A stretch of 42,924 nucleotides of DNA from Bacteroides sp. (lineage in GTDB: Bacteria; Bacteroidota; Bacteroidia; Bacteroidales; Bacteroidaceae), in the NCBI GenBank assembly GCA_015060735.1, contig SUXX01000014.1, positions 1 through 42,924 of the forward strand, written 5' to 3'. The notes under the pieces were generated by a model. That model was not told the DNA's origin and ran no database searches. It saw only the letters and a program-made list of their open reading frames with translations. This document shows positions 1 to 8,420 of the stretch, one piece after another; position 1 is the first letter of the stretch, and each line of letters starts with the position of its first letter. Made by a program: the position numbers and the translations under genes.

Positions 1-19
1 AAGCGTTTTGCTTATGTAT

Positions 20-47
20 CAGATTCTTCGCATTGCTCAGAATGACA
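20..47. repeat. REP-like repeat arm, copy 1
   Basis: This 28-base stretch (CAGATTCTTCG...CAGAATGACA) is nearly the reverse complement of the arm at 405-432 and resembles the arm at 454-480. It looks like the right half of a palindromic intergenic repeat whose left half lies outside the window. Two potential start codons of the next gene (TTG at 33, ATG at 42) fall at or inside this repeat, which argues against using them as starts. Confidence 0.6.
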
Positions 48-65
48 GATAAAAACTTTAAGATT

Positions 66-359
66 ATGAAATCAGTAATGATAACTTTCGACCAGGCCTT
101 CTACGAACGTATCATCAAGACGCTCGACCGCTTGAATTGCCGTGGATTCAGCTATTTCCAGCAGGTTCAGGGTCGTGGTAGCAAAACGGGCGAACCTCAC
201 TACGGTAGCCATGCTTGGCCTAGTATGTGTTCGGCCATCATCACCATCGTTGATGATAACCGTGTAGATCCGTTGCTCGAAGCTCTCCATGCCATGGACA
301 AGGAAACCGAAATGCTTGGTCTCCGTGCCTTTGTTTGGAACATAGAAAAGACTATTTGA
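66..359 (+). CDS. PG0541-like, PII-fold-type small protein
   Basis: This encodes a 97-residue protein resembling the PG0541 family of transporter-associated proteins. These are small proteins, thought to have a PII-like ferredoxin fold, found beside RND-type efflux genes in Bacteroidales. The upstream neighbour is outside the window, so that link cannot be checked here. The start MKSVMITFDQ at 66 is preferred over in-frame TTG 33 and ATG 42 because those lie in a REP-like repeat. No signal peptide or membrane segment is visible. The segment SMCSAIITIVDDN followed by a C-terminal strand (LRAFVWNIEKT) fits a small alpha/beta sensor-like fold. The family assignment is from recognition of the sequence, and the function is unknown. 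The gene stands alone, flanked by repeat arms on both sides. Confidence 0.6.
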   Translation: MKSVMITFDQAFYERIIKTLDRLNCRGFSYFQQVQGRGSKTGEPHYGSHAWPSMCSAIITIVDDNRVDPLLEALHAMDKETEMLGLRAFVWNIEKTI

Positions 360-404
360 TAAGACTTTCGTTATATTGTTATTCAGGATGAATCCTCTCT
401 GTAG

Positions 405-480
405 TGTCATTCTGAACGAAGTGAAGAATCTGGATACGTAAAATGAATGTATTCAGATTCTTCGCTTTTACTCAGATTGA
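405..480. repeat. REP-like imperfect palindrome, copy 2
   Basis: Two arms, 405-432 (TGTCATTCTGAACGAAGTGA...) and 454-480 (CAGATTCTTCGCTTTTACTC...), are imperfect reverse complements separated by about 21 bases, so the RNA could fold into a long hairpin. The same arm type occurs at 20-47. Similar TCATTCTGA...GAAGAATCT motifs are, to my knowledge, a recurring intergenic repeat in bacterial genomes. No ORF of its own is present, so any mobilisation would need a partner elsewhere. Confidence 0.65.
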
Positions 481-517
481 TACTTTTATCGTATAATCAA
501 AACAATGATATTATTTA

Positions 518-601
518 TTCAAAGCATTGTGGGTGTTTGTCCAAAACATATTGAATGAACATCCATAATACTTTGAATGATTGTTCAAAGTGTTGTGGAC
601 A
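518..601. repeat. Three TTCAAAG-type repeats forming a 16-bp hairpin
   Basis: Three copies of a roughly 20-base unit occur here: forward at 518-538 (TTCAAAGCATTGTGGGTGTT), reverse at 557-577, and forward at 583-601 (GTTCAAAGTGTTGTGGACA). The last two form a stem of 562-577 with 584-599 (16 pairs including two G-U) around a 6-base loop. No T-tract follows on either strand, so this is not a classical terminator. Together with the REP-like palindrome it accounts for most of the 311-base gap between the PG0541-like gene and nadK. Confidence 0.55.
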
Positions 602-670
602 GGATTTTTGTGCGGTTTAAAATGTTTTTTTATGCTTATCTTGGAGAAATACCGGATGTTATCGGAACGT

Positions 671-1558
671 CTATCCTCTGCTATCCGCTCCCCACATCAT
701 TTTGTCTCTCAATGTATGGAAAAAAATGTGGTTGGTGCGTTTGACTACTTGGATTTGGTAATCGGCCTTGCGGATGGTGAGGCGACTTCCTTCGCGGCAT
801 GTTTCGCTTCGTCCATCGATAGCTACCAGGAAGTTGTGGCTACGGCTCTCTACATCGAGGGTGATTTCCCAATCATCGTTGATAACGATGGGGCGGACGT
901 TGAGACTATGTGGAGCTACCGGTGTAATGGCTATGGTGTTGCTGGTAGGCACAATGACGGGACCGCCAACGCTCAATGAATAGGCGGTAGAGCCGGTAGG
1001 AGTGGCGATGACAAGTCCGTCGGCTTGATAGGTTGTCAGGTAAGCTCCGTTGATAGAGGTGTGGATGGTAATCATGGATGAACTATCGCGTTTCAGAATA
1101 GCGATTTCGTTCAGTCCGAAAGGATTGCCTTTCAAGGGCTGCCCGTTGCTGGTGGCTTGAAGGATACTCCGGCTTTCCACTCTGTAGTTTCCCTTATAAA
1201 TATCTGCAAAGGTTTCTTCCATTTCTTCCGGCGAGACATCGGCCAGAAAGCCGAGGCGTCCGGTATTGATGCCTAGAATGGGAATGTTTTTGTTGCCTAC
1301 ATAGCTGGCGGCTTTCAGAAAAGTACCGTCGCCTCCCATGCTGAGCACCATGTCTGCTTCGAACTGATTATCATCGAAGATGCCGGCTACCTGAATGTCC
1401 AGTTTTTGTTCCTTGGTGAGAAATTGATAGAAATCACGGTAAACATAAACTTCTGCTTTTCGTTTCTCTAATATGGAGAGTAAGCGAAGGATATGAGCCG
1501 ATTTCTTGACTTGATAGGTGTTTCCGAACAACGCAAATCGCATGGGAACTGTATTCAT
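671..1558 (-). CDS. nadK: NAD kinase
   Basis: NAD kinase phosphorylates NAD+ to NADP+ using ATP in the cytoplasm and is the sole route to NADP in most bacteria. The 295-residue protein has the diagnostic GGDGT motif at residues 75-79, the NE pair at 150-151 and the glycine-rich segment [15 protein letters not shown] around residues 186-200. The length is normal. The first ATG gives [16 protein letters not shown]; Bacteroidales homologues usually begin at the equivalent of [11 protein letters not shown], so translation may start five codons later, at 1543. It is divergent from pdxJ, pairing NADP and PLP synthesis around one promoter region. No terminator with a T-tract is visible downstream. 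Confidence 0.95.
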   Translation of the reverse strand: MNTVPMRFALFGNTYQVKKSAHILRLLSILEKRKAEVYVYRDFYQFLTKEQKLDIQVAGIFDDNQFEADMVLSMGGDGTFLKAASYVGNKNIPILGINTGRLGFLADVSPEEMEETFADIYKGNYRVESRSILQATSNGQPLKGNPFGLNEIAILKRDSSSMITIHTSINGAYLTTYQADGLVIATPTGSTAYSLSVGGPVIVPTSNTIAITPVAPHSLNVRPIVINDDWEITLDVESRSHNFLVAIDGRSETCREGSRLTIRKADYQIQVVKRTNHIFFHTLRDKMMWGADSRG

Positions 1559-1595
1559 TAGCTTATTTTATATCTTTTGTTTAACAAAAAGGGTG

Positions 1596-1612
1596 ACGTT
1601 TTAAGAAAACGT
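1596..1612. promoter_or_regulatory. Palindrome in nadK-pdxJ promoter region
   Basis: A perfect inverted repeat, ACGTTTT-AAG-AAAACGT, ends three bases before the -7 element of pdxJ and so occupies its spacer and -33 region. Its position suits an operator, but its spacing also suits a small hairpin. The binding protein, if any, is unknown. Confidence 0.35.
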
Positions 1613-1614
1613 GT

Positions 1615-1622
1615 TAACTTTG
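1615..1622 (+). promoter_or_regulatory. -7 element of the pdxJ operon promoter
   Basis: TAACTTTG matches the Bacteroidota primary-sigma -7 consensus TAnnTTTG and lies 37 bases before the pdxJ start. A clear TTTG at the expected -33 distance is not present. It is the only promoter-like site ahead of the seven-gene operon. Confidence 0.5.
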
Positions 1623-1659
1623 CATATCGTATTGCAAAGATAATAATATATTGGTAAAG

Positions 1660-2373
1660 ATGACAAAGTTAAGTGTAAATATAAACAAAATAGCTACGCT
1701 TCGTAATGCACGAGGAGGTAATAATCCCGATGTGTTGAAGGTGGCTCTGGATTGTGAAAGGTTTGGTGCCGAAGGTATTACGGTGCATCCACGTCCGGAC
1801 GAACGTCACATCCGTCGGAGTGATGTATATGCTTTGCGTCCGGCTATTTCGACTGAATTCAATATCGAAGGTTATCCTAGCCAGGAATTCATTGATTTGG
1901 TGTTGAAGGTAAAGCCACATCAGGTCACTTTGGTGCCGGATGCTCCTGACCAGCTTACTTCTAATGCCGGATGGGATACCAAGACTCATTTCTCTTTCTT
2001 GTCCGATTTGATGGAAACATTCAGTAATGCCGGTATCCGTACATCCATCTTTGTAGGGACGGATAAGGAACTGATAGAGTATGCGGCCAAGACGGGAGCG
2101 GACAGGGTGGAATTGTATACAGAACCTTATGCGACGCTTTATCCTGAAAATCCGGAAGAAGCCATTGCACCATTCGTGGAAGCAGCCAAGTTGGTTCGTA
2201 GCTTGGGTATGGGCTTAAATGCCGGTCATGATTTAAGCTTGGAAAACTTGAAATACATGCACGACAATATTCCTTGGCTGGACGAGGTTTCTATCGGTCA
2301 TGCCTTGATTTGCGATGCCTTGTATTTGGGATTGGAAAAAACAATTGAAGAATATAAAAAATGTCTCCGATAA
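1660..2373 (+). CDS. pdxJ: Pyridoxine 5'-phosphate synthase
   Basis: PdxJ condenses 1-deoxy-D-xylulose 5-phosphate with 3-amino-2-oxopropyl phosphate to give pyridoxine 5'-phosphate, the ring-closing step of the DXP-dependent vitamin B6 pathway. The 237-residue protein has the family's N-terminal strand ([17 protein letters not shown]), the HPRPDERHI loop, the [17 protein letters not shown] segment and C-terminal [12 protein letters not shown], all typical. The ATG at 1660 is chosen over TTG 1651 because [10 protein letters not shown] matches the family's start. It is the first gene of an operon, and its stop overlaps the first possible start of the exbB-like gene by 13 bases. Confidence 0.95.
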   Translation: MTKLSVNINKIATLRNARGGNNPDVLKVALDCERFGAEGITVHPRPDERHIRRSDVYALRPAISTEFNIEGYPSQEFIDLVLKVKPHQVTLVPDAPDQLTSNAGWDTKTHFSFLSDLMETFSNAGIRTSIFVGTDKELIEYAAKTGADRVELYTEPYATLYPENPEEAIAPFVEAAKLVRSLGMGLNAGHDLSLENLKYMHDNIPWLDEVSIGHALICDALYLGLEKTIEEYKKCLR

Positions 2374-3086
2374 TGATGAATGTCTTTTTGCAGGCCACTA
2401 CGCTGGCTGATACTTTGTCCGGTGGAAATCCGGTACTTACTCCATTGACAAGCGGTGAGCCGCAGATGAACCTTTGGGATATGGCTTTGAAAGGTGGTTG
2501 GATAATGGCCGTATTGGCCTTGCTTTCCATCGTGTGTTTCTATATATTCTTTGAACGCTTGACGGTTATTCGCAAAGCAGGTAAGGATGATCCTTTGTTC
2601 ATGGAGCGTATCCGCGACTATATCCGTACCGGCGAGGTGAAGTCGGCCATCAACTATTGTCGTATCACGAATACCCCCTCGGCTCGAATGATTGAAAAGG
2701 GAATAACCCGCATGGGACGTCCGGTTGCCGATGTGCAAGCTGCAATTGAAAATACGGGTAATATCGAAGTAGCCAAGTTGGAAAACGGATTGCCAATTGT
2801 GGCAACGATTTCGGGAGGTGCACCGATGATTGGTTTCTTGGGAACCGTTACCGGGATGGTGCAAGCCTTTTGGGAAATGGCCAATGCTGGAAATAACATT
2901 GATATTACTCTCTTGTCGGGAGGTATCTATGAAGCTATGATTACTACCGTTGGTGGTTTGGTCGTAGGTATTGCGGCTATGTTTGCCTATAACTATCTAG
3001 TGACTCGTGTGGATAAGGTAGTCAGTCAGATGGAAGCCCGCACGATGGCTTTTATGGACTTGTTGAACGAACCCGAACAAAAGTAA
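2361..3086 (+). CDS. exbB: MotA/TolQ/ExbB proton channel protein
   Basis: This is the ExbB/TolQ-type subunit of an inner-membrane proton channel that energises TonB, and so the many SusC-type outer-membrane transporters of these bacteria. The 241-residue protein has a first membrane helix near residues 47-65 ([20 protein letters not shown]), then a cytoplasmic domain and two C-terminal helices with the family motifs [21 protein letters not shown] and [19 protein letters not shown]. The start is ambiguous. ATG 2361 overlaps pdxJ, whereas ATG 2373 or 2376 (MNVFLQATT) would remove most or all of the overlap. The adjacent exbD and tonB genes mark a complete TonB energising module. Confidence 0.9.
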   Translation: MSPIMMNVFLQATTLADTLSGGNPVLTPLTSGEPQMNLWDMALKGGWIMAVLALLSIVCFYIFFERLTVIRKAGKDDPLFMERIRDYIRTGEVKSAINYCRITNTPSARMIEKGITRMGRPVADVQAAIENTGNIEVAKLENGLPIVATISGGAPMIGFLGTVTGMVQAFWEMANAGNNIDITLLSGGIYEAMITTVGGLVVGIAAMFAYNYLVTRVDKVVSQMEARTMAFMDLLNEPEQK

Positions 3087-3092
3087 AGGCTT

Positions 3093-3509
3093 ATGGCATT
3101 GAAAAGAAGACATAAAATATCACCCAACTTCAGTATGGCGTCCATGACGGACATCATATTCCTGTTGCTGATATTTTTCATGATAACCTCTACCATGGTA
3201 TCGCCCAATGCCATCAAGGTGTTGCTTCCTCAAGGCAAGCAACAAACTTCGGCCAAGCCATTGACTCGGGTTATCATTGATAAACATTTGAATTATTACA
3301 CCGCATTCGGAAACGAAGACGAAATGCCTATCGCTTTGGATGAACTCCCGGCTTTTCTGCAAGAATGTGCCGAAAAAGAACCCGAGATGTATGTGGCACT
3401 TTATGCGGATGAGGCCGTTCCGTATCGGGAAATTGTGAACGTGCTGAACATAGCAAACGAAAATCACTTCAAGATGGTGTTGGCAACACGCCCGCCGGAA
3501 AGGAAATGA
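3093..3509 (+). CDS. exbD: Biopolymer transport protein ExbD/TolR
   Basis: ExbD is the single-span partner of ExbB. The 138-residue protein has a short cytoplasmic N-terminus, one membrane helix (MTDIIFLLLIFFMITSTMV, about residues 18-36) with the conserved Asp of the proton path at its start, and a periplasmic domain ending in VNVLNIANENHFKMVLATRPPE. It begins 6 bases after exbB stops and ends 12 bases before tonB. The length is normal for the family. Whether the pair serves TonB or a Tol-like role cannot be settled from sequence, but the tonB gene next door favours TonB. Confidence 0.92.
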   Translation: MALKRRHKISPNFSMASMTDIIFLLLIFFMITSTMVSPNAIKVLLPQGKQQTSAKPLTRVIIDKHLNYYTAFGNEDEMPIALDELPAFLQECAEKEPEMYVALYADEAVPYREIVNVLNIANENHFKMVLATRPPERK

Positions 3510-3521
3510 TAACTGAAAGGA

Positions 3522-4406
3522 ATGAAAAAGAATAAAATAACAGGATTGATCGGAACCTTGGCATTGCATGCCATTCTTTTGCTTCTGCTTTTTCTGGTAG
3601 CTATCCGTACGCCGATGGCTCAGGAGGAAGGAGGAGTTCCTGTCATGTTGGGTGAAGTACCGATGGCACAAGGCAATGCAGACCCTTATACCTTGACGGA
3701 TGTGGATATTTGGGACGAACCGGAAATTCCTACAGAAGTAGCTGAACCTGAACCTATCCCGGAAGTAGAAACGAAGACGGAAATAATCACTCAGGAGGAG
3801 GAACCGACGGTAGCTGTTCCTGAAAAGAAAGAAAAGCCAAAGCCAACTCCTAAAGAGGTGAAGGCGAAAAAAGAATCCGTGAAGGCGAAAGAACAACCGG
3901 TAAAGCCCAAAGAAAAAACGGAAGCCGAAAAGCGTGCTGAAGCCGAACGACTGGCAGCTGAAAAGAAAAAGGCCGAAGAAAAAGCTGCGGCAGAAGCAGC
4001 AGCTAAGCGGGTAGCCGGTGCCTTTGGAAAAGGATCGCAGATAGGAAGCAAAGGTACAGGAACCACCGGTGAAGGGATACAAGGAAGTCCGACCGGCAAT
4101 GCCGCTGAAGGCAAGTCGACTGGAGTGGGCGGATATGGTACTTTCGATTTGAACGGACGTTCGCTGGGGCCGGGTGGATTACCCAGACCTATATATAATG
4201 TACAGGATGAAGGCCGTGTCGTGGTAACTATTACGGTAAATCCGGCCGGACAGGTCATCGGTACAAGCATCAATAAACGGACAAACACCATGAATGCCGC
4301 TCTTCGGAAAGCAGCGGAAGATGCGGCACGGAAGGCTCGCTTCAATACAGTGGATGGAGTGAATAACCAAACAGGTACGATTACTTATTACTTTAAATTG
4401 AAATAA
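3522..4406 (+). CDS. tonB: TonB-family energy transducer
   Basis: TonB spans the periplasm and passes the energy of the ExbBD channel to outer-membrane transporters. The 294-residue protein shows one N-terminal membrane helix (about residues 8-26, ALHAILLLLLFLVAI), a long Pro/Glu/Lys/Ala-rich linker (about 65-165) and a Gly-rich stretch. It ends in a TonB C-terminal domain (about 215-294; RVVVTITVNPAGQVIG, then KARFNTVDG and a final TITYYFKLK strand). It follows exbB and exbD and lies four bases before the DJ-1 gene. Bacteroidales carry several TonB paralogues, so which SusC proteins it serves is unknown. Confidence 0.88.
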   Translation: MKKNKITGLIGTLALHAILLLLLFLVAIRTPMAQEEGGVPVMLGEVPMAQGNADPYTLTDVDIWDEPEIPTEVAEPEPIPEVETKTEIITQEEEPTVAVPEKKEKPKPTPKEVKAKKESVKAKEQPVKPKEKTEAEKRAEAERLAAEKKKAEEKAAAEAAAKRVAGAFGKGSQIGSKGTGTTGEGIQGSPTGNAAEGKSTGVGGYGTFDLNGRSLGPGGLPRPIYNVQDEGRVVVTITVNPAGQVIGTSINKRTNTMNAALRKAAEDAARKARFNTVDGVNNQTGTITYYFKLK

Positions 4407-4409
4407 CTT

Positions 4410-4961
4410 ATGAAAACCATTTTTGTATTTTTGGCAACAGGCTTTGAAGAAATTGAAGCATTGACCCCGGTAGATGTATTGAGACGTGCGGGATTGAACG
4501 TGCAGACGGTTTCTGTCATGGACGAACAAACAGTAACAGGAGCACACGGTGTACCTGTAGTAGCAGATAAAATGTTTGCGGAAATTGCTTCTGAAGATGC
4601 AGAAATGATACTGCTTCCGGGAGGTCTTCCGGGTGCAACCAATTTGGATGAACACATCGGATTGGAAGAAATGATTCTGCAATTTGCTTCGGCAGGAAAA
4701 CCTCTTGCTGCAATATGTGCAGCCCCTTTGGTCTTGGGTAACCGAAATCTGTTGGAAGGAAAGAAGGCCACTTGCTATCCGGGCTTTGAAACATACTTGA
4801 AAGGAGCAGAATATACCGCCAACTTGGTGGAAGTAGATGGAAACATCATTACCGGAAAAGGCCCGGGTGCCGCTATGGAATTTGCATTTGCCATTGTCGA
4901 AAAGTATTGCGGTGCAGCCAAGGTGCAAGAACTGAAACAAGGCATGATGATTGAAGTCTGA
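4410..4961 (+). CDS. DJ-1/PfpI family protein
   Basis: This 183-residue cytoplasmic protein belongs to the DJ-1/ThiJ/PfpI family, within the DJ-1/YajL branch, whose members are linked to protection against oxidative or carbonyl damage. It has the Glu of [10 protein letters not shown] (about residue 15-16), the GGLPGATNL loop and the nucleophile elbow with Cys in [11 protein letters not shown] (about residue 104), then KATCYPGFE and the [13 protein letters not shown] segment. The full catalytic set for the family is present. It is embedded in the pdxJ-recG operon with 3-base spacing on either side, suggesting co-transcription. The substrate is not known. Confidence 0.9.
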   Translation: MKTIFVFLATGFEEIEALTPVDVLRRAGLNVQTVSVMDEQTVTGAHGVPVVADKMFAEIASEDAEMILLPGGLPGATNLDEHIGLEEMILQFASAGKPLAAICAAPLVLGNRNLLEGKKATCYPGFETYLKGAEYTANLVEVDGNIITGKGPGAAMEFAFAIVEKYCGAAKVQELKQGMMIEV

Positions 4962-4963
4962 AC

Positions 4964-5647
4964 ATGAAGAAGTATATCATCATTGTTGCAGGAGGAAAAG
5001 GATTACGGATGGGCGGAGACATCCCTAAACAGTTTCTGCCCGTCTGTGGGAAGCCTGTGCTGATGCGTACTATCGAGGCTTTTCATCGGTATGATTCGGA
5101 TATTCATGTGGTTTTGGTCCTTCCGGTCAGCCAACAGGCTTATTGGAAGGATTTGTGTAATACATATGACTTTGATTTGCCCCATCAAATAGCAGATGGT
5201 GGCGAAACTCGTTTCCATTCGGTGAAGAATGGTTTGGCATTGATCGAAGGCGAAGGCCTTGTCGGGGTACACGATGGGGTACGTCCTTTTGTTTCGCAAG
5301 AAGTGATAAGCCGTTGTTATGCTGAAGCGTCCTTGAAAAAAGCGGTGATCCCCGTGATTGGAGTGGTAGAGACGGTGCGTCGTTTGACAAACGAGGATAG
5401 CGAGACGGTGCCTCGTGACCAATATAAATTAGTGCAGACTCCACAAGTCTTTAAAGTTTCGTTGTTGAAAAAAGCATATTGTCAGGATTTTACAGAGATG
5501 TTTACTGACGATGCTTCCGTGGTGGAAGCCTTGGGAGAGAAAGTGCATTTGGTCGAAGGAAACAGAGAAAACATCAAGATTACTACTCCTTTTGACTTGA
5601 AATTGGCAGAAGTGCTGATAGAAGATGTTCGACCTAAAAACTCGTGA
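4964..5647 (+). CDS. ispD: 2-C-methyl-D-erythritol 4-phosphate cytidylyltransferase
   Basis: IspD transfers CMP from CTP to methylerythritol phosphate in the MEP isoprenoid pathway. The 227-residue protein opens with the nucleotide-binding motif [28 protein letters not shown], and carries HDGVRPFVS (metal/substrate loop, about residue 102-110) and [11 protein letters not shown] followed by [14 protein letters not shown] near the C-terminus, all signature positions. The length is normal. Its last 23 bases overlap the start of recG, so the two are probably translationally coupled. Placement of an MEP-pathway gene with pdxJ is metabolically sensible, because both pathways start from deoxyxylulose 5-phosphate. 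Confidence 0.95.
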   Translation: MKKYIIIVAGGKGLRMGGDIPKQFLPVCGKPVLMRTIEAFHRYDSDIHVVLVLPVSQQAYWKDLCNTYDFDLPHQIADGGETRFHSVKNGLALIEGEGLVGVHDGVRPFVSQEVISRCYAEASLKKAVIPVIGVVETVRRLTNEDSETVPRDQYKLVQTPQVFKVSLLKKAYCQDFTEMFTDDASVVEALGEKVHLVEGNRENIKITTPFDLKLAEVLIEDVRPKNS

Positions 5648-7721
5648 CATAAAGTTTTTACAAGGAGTCGGTCTGCAACGGGCGACTCTGTTGGGCAAGG
5701 AACTGGAGATTTTTTCTTTGCAGGATTTGTTGTATTATTTCCCCTATAAGTATGTTGATAGAAGCCGCCTGTATTACATCCATGAGATAGACGGAAATAT
5801 GCCTTATATTCAGTTGAAGGGTGAAATCTTGAGCTTTGAAACGATTGGAGAGGGACGAAACCGTCGTTTGGTGGCTCACTTCTCCGATGGGACGGGCGTT
5901 GTCGATTTGGTATGGTTTCAAGGAATCAAGTATCTGACTGGTCGTTATAAGGTACATGAAGAATATATCGTTTTTGGCAAGCCAACAGTTTTTAATGGTC
6001 GGGTAAATGTAGCTCATCCGGATATTGAACCGGCCGGGAATCTTACCCTTTCATTGATGGGGTTGCAACCTTATTATAATACAACGGAAAAAATGAAGCG
6101 TGCCGGATTGAATTCGCACGCCATGGAAAAACTGGTAAAGAATGCGTTTGCTCTTTTGAGAGAGCCTGTCCGGGAAACTTTGAGTCCGGGGATTGTAGAA
6201 AAACATCATTTAATGGCCTTGGATGATGCTTTGCGTCAGATTCATTTCCCTCAAAATCCGGAGTTGTTGAGAAAGGCTCAATATCGCTTGAAGTTCGAGG
6301 AGTTGTTTTATGTGCAGTTGAATATTTTACGATATGCCAAAGACCGACAACAGAAATACCGAGGACTATATTTCGAACGGGTCGGAGAAATATTCAATAC
6401 GTTTTATACGCAGAACTTACCTTTTCAATTGACCAATGCTCAAAAACGTGTTATCAAGGAAATCCGGAAAGATGTGGGTAGTGGCCGACAAATGAATCGT
6501 TTGTTGCAGGGGGATGTAGGCAGTGGAAAGACATTGGTGGCATTGATGTCCATGCTGATAGCGTTGGATAATGGCTTTCAGGCTTGTTTGATGGCTCCTA
6601 CCGAAATCCTGGCCACTCAGCATTATGAAACAATTTCCCAATTGCTCTTTGGCATGAATGTAAGCGTGGAATTGTTAACAGGTTCTGTGAAAGGGAAGAA
6701 GCGTGAACATATATTGAGAACACTATTAACCGGCGAAACCCGGATTTTGATTGGTACTCATGCGGTGCTGGAAGATACGGTTGGTTTTTCATCGTTGGGA
6801 ATGGTGGTGATTGATGAGCAGCATCGGTTTGGTGTGGCACAACGTGCTAAGTTATGGAACAAGAATATTACTCCTCCTCATGTGTTAGTGATGACGGCTA
6901 CTCCGATTCCTCGTACATTGGCCATGACGCTTTATGGCGATTTGGATGTTTCGGTGATTGATGAACTCCCCCCGGGTAGAAAGCCTGTTCAAACAATTCA
7001 TCAGTTTGATAACAGACGTGCCGGCTTGTATGCCGGTATTCGTAAACAAATAGCAGAAGGACGGCAAGTTTATATCGTCTATCCGCTTATCAAAGAAAGC
7101 GAGAAAATAGATATCAAGAATTTGGAAGAAGGGTATGCACATGTTTGTGAAGAATTTCCGGATTGTCGAGTAAGTAAGGTACATGGGAAAATGAAACCGT
7201 CCGAAAAGGACGAAGAAATGCAACGCTTTGTGAATGGAGAAACACAGATTATGGTTGCAACAACGGTTATCGAGGTTGGTGTAAATGTGCCGAATGCATC
7301 GGTGATGGTGATAGAGAATGCCGAGCGTTTTGGCTTGTCTCAGTTGCATCAGCTACGTGGGCGTGTGGGACGTGGGGCCGAACAGTCTTATTGCATTTTG
7401 GTTACTTCCTATAAATTATCGGAAGATACACGCAGACGGTTGGAAATAATGGTACAAACCAATGATGGATTTGAAATAGCCGAGGCTGATTTGAAACTTC
7501 GAGGACCGGGTGACTTGGAAGGTACGCAGCAAAGTGGAATTGCCTTCGATTTAAAAATTGCAGACCTTGCAAGGGATGGACAATTGTTGCAATATGTTCG
7601 CAACGTGGCTGCTGAATTACTGGAACATGATCCTTCCTGCTCGTCAACTGAAAATGAAATAGTCTGGAGGCAATTATATGCATTGAGAAAAACTCATGTA
7701 AATTGGGCTGCTATTTCATAA
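5625..7721 (+). CDS. recG: ATP-dependent DNA helicase RecG
   Basis: RecG remodels stalled replication forks and branch-migrates Holliday junctions. The 698-residue protein has an N-terminal wedge/OB domain (to about 260) and a superfamily-2 helicase core. Walker A is GDVGSGKT near residue 295, DEQHRFG is near 397, ATPIPRT follows, and the arginine-finger motif QLRGRVGRG is near 580. It ends in a C-terminal TRG-like segment ([16 protein letters not shown]). Length and motif order match the family. It is last in the pdxJ operon, its start lies inside ispD, and an AT-rich hairpin follows 29 bases after the stop. Confidence 0.96.
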   Translation: MFDLKTRDIKFLQGVGLQRATLLGKELEIFSLQDLLYYFPYKYVDRSRLYYIHEIDGNMPYIQLKGEILSFETIGEGRNRRLVAHFSDGTGVVDLVWFQGIKYLTGRYKVHEEYIVFGKPTVFNGRVNVAHPDIEPAGNLTLSLMGLQPYYNTTEKMKRAGLNSHAMEKLVKNAFALLREPVRETLSPGIVEKHHLMALDDALRQIHFPQNPELLRKAQYRLKFEELFYVQLNILRYAKDRQQKYRGLYFERVGEIFNTFYTQNLPFQLTNAQKRVIKEIRKDVGSGRQMNRLLQGDVGSGKTLVALMSMLIALDNGFQACLMAPTEILATQHYETISQLLFGMNVSVELLTGSVKGKKREHILRTLLTGETRILIGTHAVLEDTVGFSSLGMVVIDEQHRFGVAQRAKLWNKNITPPHVLVMTATPIPRTLAMTLYGDLDVSVIDELPPGRKPVQTIHQFDNRRAGLYAGIRKQIAEGRQVYIVYPLIKESEKIDIKNLEEGYAHVCEEFPDCRVSKVHGKMKPSEKDEEMQRFVNGETQIMVATTVIEVGVNVPNASVMVIENAERFGLSQLHQLRGRVGRGAEQSYCILVTSYKLSEDTRRRLEIMVQTNDGFEIAEADLKLRGPGDLEGTQQSGIAFDLKIADLARDGQLLQYVRNVAAELLEHDPSCSSTENEIVWRQLYALRKTHVNWAAIS

Positions 7722-7749
7722 AAAGGGAACAAAGTGTTAAATAATGAAT

Positions 7750-7772
7750 ATATGTTGTGAAACATATTTTTA
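7750..7772 (+). terminator. Probable terminator after recG
   Basis: ATATGTT (7750-7756) and AACATAT (7761-7767) form a perfect 7-bp stem with a GTGA loop, followed by a T-rich run. The stem is short and AT-rich, so it may be weak. The position fits the end of the seven-gene operon. Confidence 0.45.
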
Positions 7773-7879
7773 TATAAATTCTCCGTTCTGTGGCTTGTGG
7801 CTTGTATTTTGCAATCGTTCTTATCCTCTCTCGATTGAAAAATAGTTAAAGAAATGACTTTTTTCTCGGATAAAAATAT

Positions 7880-7887
7880 TACCTTTG
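7880..7887 (+). promoter_or_regulatory. -7 element of ndk promoter
   Basis: TACCTTTG matches TAnnTTTG and lies 49 bases before the ndk start. A T-rich stretch at about 7859-7864 is near the -33 position but is not a clean TTTG. Confidence 0.5.
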
Positions 7888-7936
7888 AACGATTTTTGGA
7901 AGAGCGTACTTCGTAACCTTATTAAGAAGCAATATT

Positions 7937-8401
7937 ATGTTAGAAAAAACACTTGTAATTTTGAAGCCTTGCACCATTCAAAGAGCTTTGATTGGTGAAG
8001 TTATAAACCGATTTGAACGCAAGGGATTACGTCTTGCCGGTATGAAAATGGTTCAGTTGACTGATGAGGTGCTCAGTGAGCATTATGCTCATTTGAGTGA
8101 GAAGCCTTTCTTCCAACGTGTGAAAGATGCAATGATGGTATGTCCTGTGATTGTATGCTGCTTTGAAGGCGTAGGTGCAATCGAGGCTGTACGTATGATT
8201 ACTGGTCCTACAACAGGTCGTAAGGCTCCTGCAGGTACCATTCGCGGAGATTATAGTATGAGTTTCCAGGAAAATATTGTTCACGCATCGGATTCTCCTG
8301 AAACAGCAGAAGCTGAATTGAAGAGATTCTTTAAGCCGGAAGAAATTTTTGAATACAAGCAGTCTACTTTTGACAACTTGTATGCTAACGACGAATTTTG
8401 A
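7937..8401 (+). CDS. ndk: Nucleoside diphosphate kinase
   Basis: Ndk equilibrates nucleoside di- and triphosphates by a phospho-histidine intermediate. The 154-residue protein shows the N-terminal strand KTLVILKPCTIQRALIG, the MITGPTTGRKAPAGTIRGDY segment and the catalytic His at about residue 116 in NIVHASDS. The C-terminal tail (FEYKQSTFDNLYANDEF) is slightly longer than in the shortest bacterial forms but typical of Bacteroidales. It has its own promoter-like site and precedes an M23 peptidase gene by 19 bases, so the two may be co-transcribed. Confidence 0.95.
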   Translation: MLEKTLVILKPCTIQRALIGEVINRFERKGLRLAGMKMVQLTDEVLSEHYAHLSEKPFFQRVKDAMMVCPVIVCCFEGVGAIEAVRMITGPTTGRKAPAGTIRGDYSMSFQENIVHASDSPETAEAELKRFFKPEEIFEYKQSTFDNLYANDEF

Positions 8402-8420
8402 TTGAAGAAGATAGATACCA

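Noticed and set aside
581-979. Plus-strand open frame overlapping nadK
   Set aside because: It is antisense to the nadK coding region, and its start overlaps the repeat hairpin at 562-599.
3120-4082. Long minus-strand open frame of 320 codons opposite exbD and tonB
   Set aside because: It is antisense to two well-recognised genes. Its Arg/Phe/Ser-rich, low-complexity translation is the mirror of the Lys/Glu-rich tonB linker.
7722-7936. Direct repeat TGTGGCTTGTGGCTTG near 7790 as a regulator site
   Set aside because: It is a short tandem duplication with no symmetry or second copy, and is likely chance sequence.
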